Shown here piece by piece: positions 15,401 through 24,194 of a stretch of DNA of 64,000 nucleotides. Within the stretch, counting starts at the first letter, position 1; every line of letters begins with the position of its first letter. The DNA comes from Pseudomonas sp. GM80 (lineage in GTDB: Bacteria > Pseudomonadota > Gammaproteobacteria > Pseudomonadales > Pseudomonadaceae), in NCBI RefSeq assembly GCF_000282515.1, contig NZ_AKJD01000042.1, positions 62,001 to 126,000 of the forward strand, written 5' to 3'. Below the pieces are notes generated by a model, which worked only from the letters and a program-made list of their open reading frames with translations, did no database searches and was not told the origin of the DNA. A program made the position numbers and the translations under genes.

Positions 15401-16341
15401 GTCTGGAAACCAAATTCCTCTGGTTCTTCGCCGCCATCGCCGGGTTGCTGGCGATCGCTTCGTCGATCGGTTACGTGCTGGCCCGACGGGCAAAAAGCGA
15501 GAGTTCGATAGCGACCATCGAGAACCTCAACCAACGGGTGAATGCCTGGTGGGGGATGGTCATCATCTTCTTCGTCTCGTGGCTGCTGGGACCTAACGCA
15601 ACGGTAGTGCTGTTTGCGTTTATCTCGCTGTTCGCGCTGCGTGAGTTCATTACCCTGGCGCCCACCGCACGCGGTGACCACAACGCGCTGTTTTCGGCGT
15701 TCTTCATCCTGATCCCGCTGCAATACCTGCTGATCGGTATGCACTGGTACTCGATGTTCACCCTGCTGGTGCCGGTGTATGCCTTCCTGTTGCTGCCGGC
15801 GATTGCCGTGCTGAGCCAGGACACCGAGAGTTTCCTTGAGCGTACGGCGAAGATTCAGTGGGGCGTGATGATCTGCCTCTACTGCATCAGCCACGCCCCG
15901 GCGCTGTTGCTGCTGGACCTGCGAGGGTTCCAGGGCCAGAACGCCTTGCTGCTGTTCTATCTGGTGTTTGTGGTGCAGATGAGCGACGTGCTGCAGTACG
16001 TGTTCGGCAAGCTGTTCGGCAAACACAAAGTTGCGCCGCTGGTGAGCCCGTCGAAAACCGTCGAGGGTCTGGTCGGCGGTGGCTTGAGCGCTACGCTGAT
16101 CGGCGGCTGCATGTTCTGGATGACGCCGTTCAACTTCTGGCAGTCATTGCTGATGTCGCTGGTGATCGTGGTGATGGGCTTCCTCGGCGGCCTGGTGATG
16201 TCGGCCATCAAGCGCAGCCTGAGCGCGAAAGACTGGGGCACGATGATCAAGGGCCACGGCGGCATGCTGGATCGGATGGACTCGATCTGCTTCGCCGCAC
16301 CGATCTTCTTCCACCTGACCCGGTACTTCTTCTCGGCCTGA
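15397..16341 (+). CDS. Phosphatidate cytidylyltransferase (CdsA-like)
   Basis: A 314-residue, multi-helix inner-membrane enzyme that makes CDP-diacylglycerol from phosphatidate and CTP. The CDS signature is intact near the C-terminus: IKRSLSAKDWG followed by GHGGMLDRMDS (about residues 271-298). Length is slightly above the 270-290 usual for housekeeping CdsA. The ATG overlaps the stop of the acyltransferase (ATGA). It is likely a paralogue of cdsA dedicated to this cassette. It ends before a strong hairpin terminator. Confidence 0.93.
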   Translation: MSLETKFLWFFAAIAGLLAIASSIGYVLARRAKSESSIATIENLNQRVNAWWGMVIIFFVSWLLGPNATVVLFAFISLFALREFITLAPTARGDHNALFSAFFILIPLQYLLIGMHWYSMFTLLVPVYAFLLLPAIAVLSQDTESFLERTAKIQWGVMICLYCISHAPALLLLDLRGFQGQNALLLFYLVFVVQMSDVLQYVFGKLFGKHKVAPLVSPSKTVEGLVGGGLSATLIGGCMFWMTPFNFWQSLLMSLVIVVMGFLGGLVMSAIKRSLSAKDWGTMIKGHGGMLDRMDSICFAAPIFFHLTRYFFSA

Positions 16342-16363
16342 CCCGAGCAAGATCATCAGGCAT

Positions 16364-16405
16364 AAAAAATGGGCATCCGACCGCAATCGGTATGCCCATT
16401 TTTTT
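16364..16405. terminator. Bidirectional Rho-independent terminator
   Basis: The inverted repeat TGGGCATCCGA / TCGGTATGCCCA is flanked by A6 on the left and T7 on the right. It can therefore end both the lipid cassette (plus) and the convergent HU gene (minus). Confidence 0.85.
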
Positions 16406-16443
16406 ATGCCGCGCGCCCCGCTACTCGGGGGCGATCGCCGCCC

Positions 16444-16719
16444 TTATGGATTGACGCTGTCTTTCAACGATTTGCCTGGCTTGAACGCAACGGTGTTGCT
16501 GGCCTTGATTTTCACCGGCTCGCCGGTTTGCGGGTTTTTGCCGGTACGGGCGCCGCGGTGGCGTTGCAGGAAGGTGCCGAAGCCTACCAGCGTCACGCTG
16601 TCCTTGCGGTGCAGAGCGCCGGTGATTTCTTCGAGAACGGCGTTGAGCACGCGGTTGGCCTGCTCTTTGGTCAGATCTGCTTTTTCAGCGATTGCAGCGG
16701 CGAGTTCTGGTTTACGCAT
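16444..16719 (-). CDS. hupA: HU family nucleoid protein
   Basis: A 91-residue histone-like DNA-binding protein that bends and compacts DNA. The sequence has the HU helical body (MRKPELAAAIAEKADLTK) and the beta-arm segment VGFGTFLQRHRGARTGKNPQ with the conserved GRNPQTGE-like GKNPQTGEPVKI at 60-71. The preceding ribosome site is AAGGGG. It sits next to the rubredoxin reductase gene as in other Pseudomonas, where the gene is called hupA. The C-terminus KPGKSLKDSVNP is typical of HU rather than IHF. Confidence 0.95.
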   Translation of the reverse strand: MRKPELAAAIAEKADLTKEQANRVLNAVLEEITGALHRKDSVTLVGFGTFLQRHRGARTGKNPQTGEPVKIKASNTVAFKPGKSLKDSVNP

Positions 16720-16909
16720 TAGTGAAGCCCCTTTGACGGTTTTTTGTTGTTATGTCCGTGCTGTTCTCGTTGGAACAGCGCCCAAGGCGCCGCAGGCTCT
16801 ACTCTGCGGCAGACGGGAGTGAGAATGGCACGCGGACAAGGCCTGCGCCAGTCTCACTACGACCTTTGTGGGGGCAAAAGCGGGGTGATTCCGACAGAAC
16901 GACCGGTAT

Positions 16910-18058
16910 TTACGCCAGCAAGGCCGGAAGCTGTTTGTTCAGGGCAAGTTTTTCCATCACCGCCGCCCCGGTCAGCGCGTAACCGAGCAACTGGCCGTCG
17001 GCGCCGTGGCACAGCGCCTTGATGTCGGCGCCCTGCCCTTCAACGCTCCAGACGCCTTCGCTACCGCGTGGCGGCGGCGAAACCACCAGTGGGCACACCG
17101 GGGTTTTCACGGTGATCGGCATCGGGCCGTAGTTCACCGCAGTCGGGTTGCCTGCCAGGGTTTGTGCCAGCGCTCGCGCACAGCTCATGAGGGGCATCAC
17201 GTACAGAAGATTCAGCCCATCGACCTCGGCGCAATCGCCCAGGGCGTAGATATTGGCGTGGGAAGTCTTCAAATGACGATCAACCACGACGCCGCGATTG
17301 ACCTGTACACCGGCCGCGGCCGCCAGATCGATGCGCGGACGCAGGCCGATCGCCGAGACCACCACATCGCAGGCAATGACCTGGCCATCGGAGAGGTGTG
17401 CTTCGAGACCATCGGCGACTTTCTGCAGACGGGTCAGCACCGGACCGAGGTGGAATTTCGCCCCGAGGCTTTCCAGCCCGGCCTGTACCGCTGCCGCCGC
17501 AGCCGGGTGCAGCAAGGTCGGCATGACCTGCTCGCAGGGTGCGACCAATTGCACTTCGTAGCCGCCGAGGATCAGGTCGTTGGCAAACTCGCAGCCAATC
17601 AAACCGGCACCGAGCAGCAACACCCGGCGCTTGCCGGCCGCGGCGGTGCGGAAGCGTGCGTAGTCTTCGAGATCGTTGATCGGGAACACCAGATCGCTGG
17701 CGTCGCCCTCGATCGGTACGCGCACGGTTTCCGCGCCCCAGGCAAGAATCAGGTCGCGATAGGGCACGGCTTCTTCGCCAATCCACAGGCGCTTGTGGCC
17801 GGCGTCGATGCCGCTGATGCGCGTGTGGGTACGCACTTCGGCCTTCAACTGCTCGGCCATGGCGCCGGGTTCAGCCATGCTCAGGCCGTCGGCATCCTTG
17901 TTCTTGCCGAAGCCGGTGGAGAGCATCGGCTTGGAGTAAGAGCGACCGTCATCGGCAGTGATCAACAGCAGCGGGGTTTCGCTGTCGAGTTTGCGAAACT
18001 CGCGGGCCAGGTTATAGCCCGCCAGGCCGGTGCCGATGATGACGACAGGTGCGCTCAT
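16910..18058 (-). CDS. rubB: Rubredoxin reductase (NAD(P)H, FAD)
   Basis: A 382-residue flavoprotein that passes electrons from NAD(P)H to rubredoxin. The N-terminal FAD dinucleotide fold is [17 protein letters not shown] (residues 5-21). A second Rossmann motif for NAD(P)H is [17 protein letters not shown] near residue 146. The FAD-binding [10 protein letters not shown] motif lies near residue 270. The rubredoxin gene lies just upstream in the same direction with a 21-base gap. The pair serves alkane hydroxylases or oxidative-stress reduction of oxygen species in related bacteria. Confidence 0.93.
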   Translation of the reverse strand: MSAPVVIIGTGLAGYNLAREFRKLDSETPLLLITADDGRSYSKPMLSTGFGKNKDADGLSMAEPGAMAEQLKAEVRTHTRISGIDAGHKRLWIGEEAVPYRDLILAWGAETVRVPIEGDASDLVFPINDLEDYARFRTAAAGKRRVLLLGAGLIGCEFANDLILGGYEVQLVAPCEQVMPTLLHPAAAAAVQAGLESLGAKFHLGPVLTRLQKVADGLEAHLSDGQVIACDVVVSAIGLRPRIDLAAAAGVQVNRGVVVDRHLKTSHANIYALGDCAEVDGLNLLYVMPLMSCARALAQTLAGNPTAVNYGPMPITVKTPVCPLVVSPPPRGSEGVWSVEGQGADIKALCHGADGQLLGYALTGAAVMEKLALNKQLPALLA

Positions 18059-18079
18059 GCCTTACTCCTTTGGATTTAC

Positions 18080-18247
18080 TTAGTTGATTTCGATCATTTC
18101 GAAGTCCATCTTGCCGACGCCGCAGTCCGGGCACAGCCAGTCTTCCGGCACGTCCTGCCACAGGGTGCCCGGCGCAATGCCGTCATCCGGCCAGCCGTCG
18201 GCTTCGTTGTAGATCAGGCCGCAGACCACACATTGCCACTTTTTCAT
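18080..18247 (-). CDS. rubA: Rubredoxin
   Basis: A 55-residue iron protein. Two CxxC knuckles bind one iron: C6-V-V-C9-G and C39-P-D-C42-G. The middle has the usual [23 protein letters not shown] segment. It donates electrons received from the reductase encoded directly downstream. The start at 18247 fits the size of the family. Only one rubredoxin copy is present here, whereas P. aeruginosa has two in tandem at this place. Confidence 0.95.
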   Translation of the reverse strand: MKKWQCVVCGLIYNEADGWPDDGIAPGTLWQDVPEDWLCPDCGVGKMDFEMIEIN

Positions 18248-18448
18248 TCAGGTACTTCCTCAGGGTTCAGGCTTATTGCCGGCGCGGACGGTCGATGGGT
18301 AGTGCGCTGCCATCCGGCTCAGGGCGTTTTGTACTGATGGAGCCGGGCAGATGCAAGCCTGTTCGGCGCAACGGCGCCCCGGATCGCTCAATATCGCAGC
18401 CTGCCATGGTAAGCTCGCCGCCTCATTTGCGGCCAATAATGACTCATT

Positions 18449-19009
18449 GTGCAACAGACTAATCCCGCCCCGGCCCCGCTCTGGCTGACTCAAAGCCGAC
18501 TGACGCCCCTCCCCGATTCGTTGACCCTCGACTGGCTGTTCGACGAAGGCTCGCTGACCCGCCGACTCACACGTTTGTCCAACGATGGCTTCAGCGTGAC
18601 GCCATTGTTCGAAGGCTGGGACACCCTGCGCGCCGATGAATGTACGGCGCTGGATCTGGCCGAAGGCAGCGAAGGCTGGGTGCGCGAGGTGTATTTGCGT
18701 GGCCACGGCGAGGCTTGGGTGTTTGCCCGCAGCGTCGCCTCGCGCGCCGCGTTGCAGGGCGACGGTTTGCACATGGACGAACTGGGCAGTCGCTCGCTGG
18801 GCGAATTGCTGTTCAGTGATCAGGCCTTCCAGCGCCGCGCCCTCGAAGTCTGCCACTACCCTGAAGCATGGCTGCCGCCCGCCGCCAAGGCGCCCGCACT
18901 GTGGGGCCGTCGTTCGCGTTTCGACCGTGGCGCGCTGAGCGTGCTGGTCGCGGAAATCTTCCTGCCGAGCCTGTGGCGCACCGCCCGCGCCCATCCGGAG
19001 AATTGCTGA
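18449..19009 (+). CDS. ubiC: Chorismate pyruvate-lyase UbiC
   Basis: A 186-residue cytoplasmic enzyme that splits chorismate to 4-hydroxybenzoate and pyruvate, the first step of ubiquinone synthesis. The start is GTG at 18449 (no in-frame ATG fits). Family segments are [15 protein letters not shown] near residue 29, [19 protein letters not shown] near 76 and FLPSLWR at the end. The stop overlaps the ubiA ATG as TGATG-like TGATG, so both steps are coupled. It is divergent from rubA. Confidence 0.95.
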   Translation: MQQTNPAPAPLWLTQSRLTPLPDSLTLDWLFDEGSLTRRLTRLSNDGFSVTPLFEGWDTLRADECTALDLAEGSEGWVREVYLRGHGEAWVFARSVASRAALQGDGLHMDELGSRSLGELLFSDQAFQRRALEVCHYPEAWLPPAAKAPALWGRRSRFDRGALSVLVAEIFLPSLWRTARAHPENC

Positions 19010-19899
19010 TGTATCAGAGCCTGCTCAAGTCCCTGAACCGTTTGAACCCGCGCGCCTGGGATTTCATTCAGCTGACCCGGATGGACAAGCCGATCGGTAT
19101 TTACCTGCTGCTGTGGCCAACGCTGTGGGCGCTATGGATTGCCGGTAAAGGTTCGCCGTCGCTGGCCAACGTGGTGATTTTCGTCCTCGGCGTGGTGCTG
19201 ACCCGCGCCGGCGGCTGCGTGATCAACGACTGGGCCGATCGCAAGGTCGACGGCCACGTCAAACGCACCGCGCAACGGCCATTGGCTGCGGGCAGAATCA
19301 GTTCGAAAGAAGCGCTGGTGTTCTTTGCGCTGTTGATGGGCGTGAGTTTTCTGCTGGTGCTGTGTACCAATGCGCCGACCATTTGGTTGTCGCTGGGTGG
19401 TCTGGCGCTGGCCTTCACCTATCCGTTCATGAAGCGCTACACCTATTACCCACAGGTGGTGCTGGGCGCGGCGTTCTCGTGGGGCATGCCGATGGCGTTC
19501 ACCGCCGAAACCGGCGAACTGCCGGCGGCGGCGTGGTTGCTGTGGATCGCCAACCTGCTGTGGACGGTGGGTTATGACACCTATTACGCGATGACCGACC
19601 GCGATGACGATTTGAAGATCGGCGTGAAGTCGACGGCGATTCTGTTTGGTGAAGCGGATCGGGTGATCATCCTCAGTTTGCAGGCGCTGTCGCTGGGCTG
19701 CCTGTTGCTGGCCGGATCGAAGTTCGAGCTGGGCGTCTGGTTCCATCTCGGCTTGCTGGTGGCTGCCGGGTGTTATGCGTGGGAGTTCTGGTACACCCGG
19801 GATCGCGACCGGATGCGCTGCTTCAAAGCGTTTTTGCACAACCACTGGGCCGGGTTGGCGATTTTCGTCGGGATCGTGCTGGATTACGCACTGCGCTGA
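19009..19899 (+). CDS. ubiA: 4-hydroxybenzoate octaprenyltransferase UbiA
   Basis: A 296-residue inner-membrane prenyltransferase that attaches the polyprenyl tail to 4-hydroxybenzoate. The two Mg-diphosphate aspartate motifs are present: [15 protein letters not shown] near residue 72 and [20 protein letters not shown] near 190. About eight membrane helices are expected. The true start is ATG 19009, which overlaps the ubiC stop. A longer frame reading back to 18868 is inside ubiC and is not used. A REP hairpin follows directly. Confidence 0.96.
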   Translation: MYQSLLKSLNRLNPRAWDFIQLTRMDKPIGIYLLLWPTLWALWIAGKGSPSLANVVIFVLGVVLTRAGGCVINDWADRKVDGHVKRTAQRPLAAGRISSKEALVFFALLMGVSFLLVLCTNAPTIWLSLGGLALAFTYPFMKRYTYYPQVVLGAAFSWGMPMAFTAETGELPAAAWLLWIANLLWTVGYDTYYAMTDRDDDLKIGVKSTAILFGEADRVIILSLQALSLGCLLLAGSKFELGVWFHLGLLVAAGCYAWEFWYTRDRDRMRCFKAFLHNHWAGLAIFVGIVLDYALR

Positions 19900-19902
19900 C
19901 TG

Positions 19903-19979
19903 AAAAGATCGCAGCCTGCGGCAGCTCCTACAGGGCGTACACATTCCAATGTAGGAGCTGCCGAAGGCTGCGATCTTTT
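19903..19979. repeat. REPIN hairpin, GATCGCAGCC type
   Basis: Inverted repeat with arms AAAAGATCGCAGCC... and ...GGCTGCGATCTTTT around two TAGGAGCTGCCG-type cores, a P. fluorescens-group REP pair. It lies between convergent ubiA and the secreted-repeat gene and may act as a terminator. Same type at 24115, 25190 and, altered, 32375. Confidence 0.85.
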
Positions 19980-19982
19980 GCG

Positions 19983-20366
19983 TTACTTGGCTTTGGCGAC
20001 TTTCCAGGCGCCGTCCATTTTGCCGTCACCGGTCATGTCACCGGCCTTCTTGTCCATCACGAAGGTGTACAGCGGCATGCCTTGGTAGGCCCATTGCATC
20101 TTGCCGTCGTCGCGTTTGATGACAGTCCAGTCACCCATCGACTTGTCACCCGCCGTCGCCATCAACGGCGGCCAGTTGGTTGCGCACTTGTCGTTGCACA
20201 TCGACTTGCCGCCCGAGTCCTTGGCGAAGGTGTACAGGGTCATGCCTTTGTGGTCGGTGTACATGCCGTCCTTCTCCATCGCAGGATCTGCAGCCATGGC
20301 AAATCCAGGCAGCGTCAGAGCGGCAGCCATCAGCAGGGCTTTGAAAGAAACAGTCATTTGAGTCAT
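19983..20366 (-). CDS. Exported small repeat protein (COG4315 / Lipoprotein_15 type)
   Basis: A 127-residue exported protein. A signal peptide (MTQMTVSFKALLMAAALTLPG) ends in AMA-A near residue 25. The mature part has two copies of the family repeat (GMTLYTFAKDSGGKSMCNDKCATNWPPL and GMPLYTFVMDKKAG), with two cysteines in the first. Function is unknown; the family is widespread in Pseudomonas periplasm. It is divergent from phoB and may be Pho-regulated, because a Pho-box-like element faces it (see 20488-20505). No lipobox cysteine is present at the cleavage site, so it is probably soluble. Confidence 0.85.
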   Translation of the reverse strand: MTQMTVSFKALLMAAALTLPGFAMAADPAMEKDGMYTDHKGMTLYTFAKDSGGKSMCNDKCATNWPPLMATAGDKSMGDWTVIKRDDGKMQWAYQGMPLYTFVMDKKAGDMTGDGKMDGAWKVAKAK

Positions 20367-20446
20367 GGAAACCTTCTTTTGTGGTTGTCAGGATTCGGAC
20401 TTAGAGCTTAGTTCAGGATCACGCGAAACGCCGGGCGACGAAAATA

Positions 20447-20464
20447 CTGTCACACGACTGCAAT
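20447..20464 (+). promoter_or_regulatory. Pho box upstream of phoB
   Basis: CTGTCAC-ACGA-CTGCAAT fits the 7-4-7 PhoB half-site pattern (11 of 14 positions). It stands eight bases before a TATCTA -10 element and 54 bases before the phoB ATG, consistent with autoregulation of phoB. Confidence 0.7.
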
Positions 20465-20487
20465 AATTCCGTTATCTAATGCGGCGC

Positions 20488-20505
20488 AAGACAGTTAAAT
20501 GACAA
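20488..20505 (-). promoter_or_regulatory. Second, opposed Pho box in the phoB divergent region
   Basis: Read on the minus strand, TTGTCAT-TTAA-CTGTCTT matches the Pho consensus at 12 of 14 positions. Nine bases downstream lies TAGATA, the reverse complement of the TATCTA used by phoB. It could drive the divergent exported protein at 19983-20366, or modulate phoB. Confidence 0.55.
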
Positions 20506-20517
20506 GAGGATTAAGGC

Positions 20518-21207
20518 ATGGTTGGCAGGAGCATTCTGATCGTCGACGACGAAGCGCCCATTCGCGAAATGATCGCCGTTGCGTTGGAAATGGCCGGCTA
20601 TGACTGCCTCGAGGCAGAGAACTCGCAGCAGGCGCACGCCATCATCGTTGACCGCAAGCCGGACCTGATCCTGCTCGACTGGATGCTGCCCGGCACCTCC
20701 GGTATCGAACTGGCCCGCCGCCTCAAGCGTGATGAGCTGACCGGGGACATCCCGATCATCATGCTCACCGCCAAGGGCGAAGAGGACAACAAGATCCAGG
20801 GCCTGGAAGTCGGCGCCGACGACTACATCACCAAACCGTTTTCCCCGCGCGAACTGGTTGCACGCCTGAAAGCCGTGCTGCGTCGCGCCGGCCCGACCGA
20901 TGGCGAGGCGCCGATCGAAGTTGGTGGCCTGCTGCTCGACCCGATCAGCCACCGCGTGACCATCGACGGCAAACCAGCCGAGATGGGCCCGACCGAATAC
21001 CGTCTGCTGCAATTCTTCATGACCCACCAGGAACGCGCCTACACCCGTGGCCAGTTGCTGGATCAGGTCTGGGGCGGCAACGTCTACGTTGAAGAACGCA
21101 CCGTCGACGTGCACATCCGCCGCCTGCGCAAGGCCCTCGGCGACGCCTACGAAAATCTGGTACAAACCGTGCGCGGCACCGGCTACCGGTTTTCCACAAA
21201 AGCATAA
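20518..21207 (+). CDS. phoB: Phosphate regulon response regulator PhoB
   Basis: A 229-residue OmpR-type regulator. The receiver domain (1-120) has D10-D11, the phospho-acceptor D54 (LLDWMLPG), T84 and K106 (TKPFSP). The C-terminal winged helix (about 130-228) has the typical [25 protein letters not shown] and [14 protein letters not shown] segments. It activates the pst genes and others when phosphate is scarce. A ribosome site (GAGGATTAAGG) precedes the ATG, and a Pho box lies upstream. phoR follows on the same strand after 104 bases of repetitive DNA. Confidence 0.98.
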   Translation: MVGRSILIVDDEAPIREMIAVALEMAGYDCLEAENSQQAHAIIVDRKPDLILLDWMLPGTSGIELARRLKRDELTGDIPIIMLTAKGEEDNKIQGLEVGADDYITKPFSPRELVARLKAVLRRAGPTDGEAPIEVGGLLLDPISHRVTIDGKPAEMGPTEYRLLQFFMTHQERAYTRGQLLDQVWGGNVYVEERTVDVHIRRLRKALGDAYENLVQTVRGTGYRFSTKA

Positions 21208-21209
21208 AA

Positions 21210-21311
21210 AAGCAGCTGCAAGCTTCTAGCTACAAGCGGCAAGTTGAAGCCGATCCGCTTTAGCTTGAAGCTTGTGGCTTGAAACTTGAAGCTGCGGCTA
21301 AGGACGCCCCC
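21210..21311. repeat. Degenerate AAGCTTGAAG-type repeats between phoB and phoR
   Basis: The spacer holds several short imperfect direct and inverted copies built on AGCTTGAAGCTTG / AAGCTTCTAGCTAC, which can fold into hairpins. An ATG within it (21279) would extend PhoR by 11 residues translated from repeat sequence, so it is a false start. Confidence 0.6.
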
Positions 21312-22634
21312 GTGAATCAAAACTGGCATGGCACCCTGATTCGCCACATGCTGTTGCTGGTCACCGCCTGCCTGGTGATCGGCCTGATCACCGGCTATTA
21401 CGGCTGGAGCCTCGCGGCAGGTCTGGGCATTTATCTGGGCTGGACGCTCAAGCAATTGCTGCGGCTGCACGAGTGGCTGCGCCAGCATCAACCGGACGAA
21501 GCGCCGCCCGATGGCTATGGTCTGTGGGGCGAAGTGTTCGACAGCATCTATCACCTGCAACGCCGCGACCAACGCGTGCGCGGGCGTCTGCAAGCGGTGA
21601 TCGACCGGGTGCAGGAGTCCACCGCCGCGCTGAAAGACGCGGTGATCATGCTCGACAGCGACGGCAACCTGGAATGGTGGAACCGCGCCGCCGAAACCCT
21701 GCTCGGTCTGAAGACCCCGCAGGACAGTGGCCAGCCGGTGACCAACCTGGTGCGGCATCCGCGCTTCAAGGAATACTTCGAGCAGGACAGCTACGCCGAG
21801 CCGCTGGAAATCCCTTCGCCGACCAACGATCGCGTACGCATTCAGCTGTACCTGACCCGCTACGGCAACAACGAACACCTGATGCTGGTGCGCGACGTCA
21901 CGCGCATCCATCAGCTGGAACAGATGCGCAAAGACTTCATCGCCAACGTCTCCCACGAATTGCGCACGCCGCTGACGGTGATCTGCGGCTATCTGGAAAC
22001 CCTGCTCGACAACGTCGAGGAAGTGAACCCGCGCTGGAGCCGCGCCCTGCAGCAGATGCAGCAACAGGGCGGACGCATGCAGACGCTGCTCAACGATTTG
22101 TTGCTGCTGGCGAAACTGGAAGCCACTGATTACCCGTCGGACAACCAGCCGGTGCAGGTCGACGCCCTGCTGCAATCGATCAAGGGTGATGCGCAGCAGT
22201 TGTCCGGTTCAAAGAATCAGCGCATCAGCCTCGAAGCCGACGCCGGCCTGCTGCTCAAGGGCAGCGAAGCGGAGTTGCGCAGTGCGTTCTCCAATCTGGT
22301 GTTCAACGCCGTGAAGTACACCCCGGCCGAGGGCAACATCCGCATTCGCTGGTGGGGCGACGATCAGGGCGCACACCTCAGCGTGCAGGATTCCGGGATC
22401 GGCATCGACAGCAAACACCTGCCGCGCCTGACCGAACGTTTCTACCGCGTCGACTCCAGCCGCAACTCCAACACCGGCGGCACCGGGCTGGGTCTGGCCA
22501 TCGTCAAACACGTATTGCTGCGCCACCGCGCACGCATGGAGATCAGCAGCGTGCCCGGTCATGGCAGCACCTTCACCTGCCATTTCGCCCCGGCGCAAGT
22601 GGCCAGCGCACGGGCGATCAGCGCCGCTGAGTAA
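21312..22634 (+). CDS. phoR: Phosphate regulon sensor kinase PhoR
   Basis: A 440-residue membrane histidine kinase partner of PhoB. Two N-terminal membrane helices lie in about residues 10-48, followed by a cytoplasmic linker, a PAS domain (about 90-200, VIMLDSDGNLEWWNRAAETLLG) and the H-box ANVSHELRTPLTV with phospho-His near 215. The ATPase has DSGIGID and GGTGLGLAIVKH. The GTG at 21312 is chosen because AAGGA lies seven bases upstream and the sequence from MN-like VNQNWHGTLI is protein-like; the upstream ATG is in repeats. PhoR signals through PhoU and Pst. Confidence 0.97.
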   Translation: MNQNWHGTLIRHMLLLVTACLVIGLITGYYGWSLAAGLGIYLGWTLKQLLRLHEWLRQHQPDEAPPDGYGLWGEVFDSIYHLQRRDQRVRGRLQAVIDRVQESTAALKDAVIMLDSDGNLEWWNRAAETLLGLKTPQDSGQPVTNLVRHPRFKEYFEQDSYAEPLEIPSPTNDRVRIQLYLTRYGNNEHLMLVRDVTRIHQLEQMRKDFIANVSHELRTPLTVICGYLETLLDNVEEVNPRWSRALQQMQQQGGRMQTLLNDLLLLAKLEATDYPSDNQPVQVDALLQSIKGDAQQLSGSKNQRISLEADAGLLLKGSEAELRSAFSNLVFNAVKYTPAEGNIRIRWWGDDQGAHLSVQDSGIGIDSKHLPRLTERFYRVDSSRNSNTGGTGLGLAIVKHVLLRHRARMEISSVPGHGSTFTCHFAPAQVASARAISAAE

Positions 22635-22744
22635 TGTCGCACTAGGCAATCGCCAGGTCAGCCGCTACATTGGCTGACTTGTGCCTGCCTTTCAGGCGCG
22701 ACTTTTACCTCTCTTGAATCACACGGAACCCGCAAAACTCCATC

Positions 22745-24085
22745 ATGGACCCTTCCCCTGGCTTGTCCCTCGCAACAATATTCGCCGATTTCGGCATGAT
22801 CCTTTTTGCTCTGATCCTGGTTTTGCTCAACGGTTTTTTCGTTGCGGCGGAATTCGCCATGGTCAAACTGCGCTCGACCCGGGTCGAGGCCATCGCCGAC
22901 AAAAACGGCTGGCGCGGGCACATCCTGCGCACCGTACACAGTCAGCTCGATGCGTACCTCTCGGCGTGTCAGCTCGGTATTACCCTCGCCTCCCTTGGCC
23001 TGGGCTGGGTCGGTGAGCCGGCCTTTGCGCACATTCTCGAGCCGCTGCTGAGCGCGGTCGGTGTGCAGTCGCCGGAAATCGTCAAAGGCGTGTCGTTCTT
23101 CACCGCGTTCTTCATCATTTCGTACCTGCACATCGTGGTCGGCGAGCTGGCCCCGAAATCGTGGGCGATCCGCAAACCCGAGCTGCTGTCGCTGTGGACG
23201 GCGGTGCCGCTGTACCTGTTCTACTGGGCGATGTACCCGGCGATCTACCTGCTCAACGCCAGCGCCAACGCGATTCTGCGCATCGCCGGTCAAGGTGAGC
23301 CAGGCCCGCACCATGAACACCATTACAGCCGCGAAGAACTGAAATTGATCCTGCACTCCAGCCGTGGCCAGGACCCGAGCGATCAAGGCATGCGTGTTCT
23401 GGCGTCGGCGGTGGAAATGGGCGAGCTGGAAGTGGTCGACTGGGCCAACTCCCGCGAAGACCTGATCACGCTGGAATTCAACGCGCCGCTGAAAGAAATC
23501 CTCGCGATGTTCCGTCGCCACAAGTTCAGCCGTTATCCGGTGTACGACAGTGAGCGCCAAGAGTTCGTCGGCCTGCTGCACATCAAGGATCTGCTGCTGG
23601 AACTGGCGGCGCTGGACCATATTCCCGAGTCGTTCAACCTGGCCGAACTGACCCGTCCGCTGGAACGCGTGTCGCGGCATATGCCGCTGTCGCAGTTGCT
23701 GGAGCAGTTCCGCAAGGGCGGCTCGCACTTCGCCGTGGTCGAGGAAGCTGATGGCAACATCATCGGCTACCTGACCATGGAAGACGTGCTGGAAGTACTG
23801 GTCGGCGACATTCAGGACGAACACCGCAAGGCTGAGCGCGGGATCCTCGCGTATCAGCCGGGCAAGTTGCTGGTGCGTGGCGACACGCCGCTGTTCAAGG
23901 TGGAACGCCTGCTGGGCATCGACCTCGACCACATCGAAGCGGAAACCCTCGCCGGGCTGGTCTACGAAACCCTGAAACGGGTGCCGGAAGAGGAAGAAGT
24001 GCTGGAAGTCGAAGGCCTGCGGATCATCATCAAGAAGATGAAAGGGCCGAAGATTGTGCTGGCCAAGGTGTTGATGCTGGATTGA
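22745..24085 (+). CDS. CNNM/DUF21-CBS-CorC_HlyC membrane protein
   Basis: A 446-residue protein of the hemolysin/CorC-associated family. It has a DUF21 (CNNM) membrane domain in about 10-200 (NGFFVAAEFAMVKLRSTRVEA, GITLASLGLGWVGEPAF and HIVVGELAPKSWAIRKPE). Two CBS domains follow (about 215-345, RYPVYDSERQEFVGLLHIKDLL and IIGYLTMEDVLEVLVGDIQDE), then a C-terminal CorC_HlyC domain. Such proteins are implicated in divalent-cation (Mg, Co) homeostasis. Hemolysin is a historical name only. The gene follows phoR as in other Pseudomonas. Confidence 0.92.
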   Translation: MDPSPGLSLATIFADFGMILFALILVLLNGFFVAAEFAMVKLRSTRVEAIADKNGWRGHILRTVHSQLDAYLSACQLGITLASLGLGWVGEPAFAHILEPLLSAVGVQSPEIVKGVSFFTAFFIISYLHIVVGELAPKSWAIRKPELLSLWTAVPLYLFYWAMYPAIYLLNASANAILRIAGQGEPGPHHEHHYSREELKLILHSSRGQDPSDQGMRVLASAVEMGELEVVDWANSREDLITLEFNAPLKEILAMFRRHKFSRYPVYDSERQEFVGLLHIKDLLLELAALDHIPESFNLAELTRPLERVSRHMPLSQLLEQFRKGGSHFAVVEEADGNIIGYLTMEDVLEVLVGDIQDEHRKAERGILAYQPGKLLVRGDTPLFKVERLLGIDLDHIEAETLAGLVYETLKRVPEEEEVLEVEGLRIIIKKMKGPKIVLAKVLMLD

Positions 24086-24114
24086 GTGAAATGCGGGTGA
24101 CCGCATTGCCTGTT

Positions 24115-24189
24115 AAAAGATCGCAGCCTTCGGCAGCTCCTACAGGGATCGCATTTCCATGTAGGAGCTGCCGAAGGCTGCGATCTTTT
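24115..24189. repeat. REPIN hairpin, GATCGCAGCC type
   Basis: Near-perfect inverted repeat AAAAGATCGCAGCCTTCGG / CCGAAGGCTGCGATCTTTT with internal TAGGAGCTGCCG arms. It lies between convergent genes and may serve as a terminator for both. Confidence 0.85.
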
Positions 24190-24194
24190 GCTTT

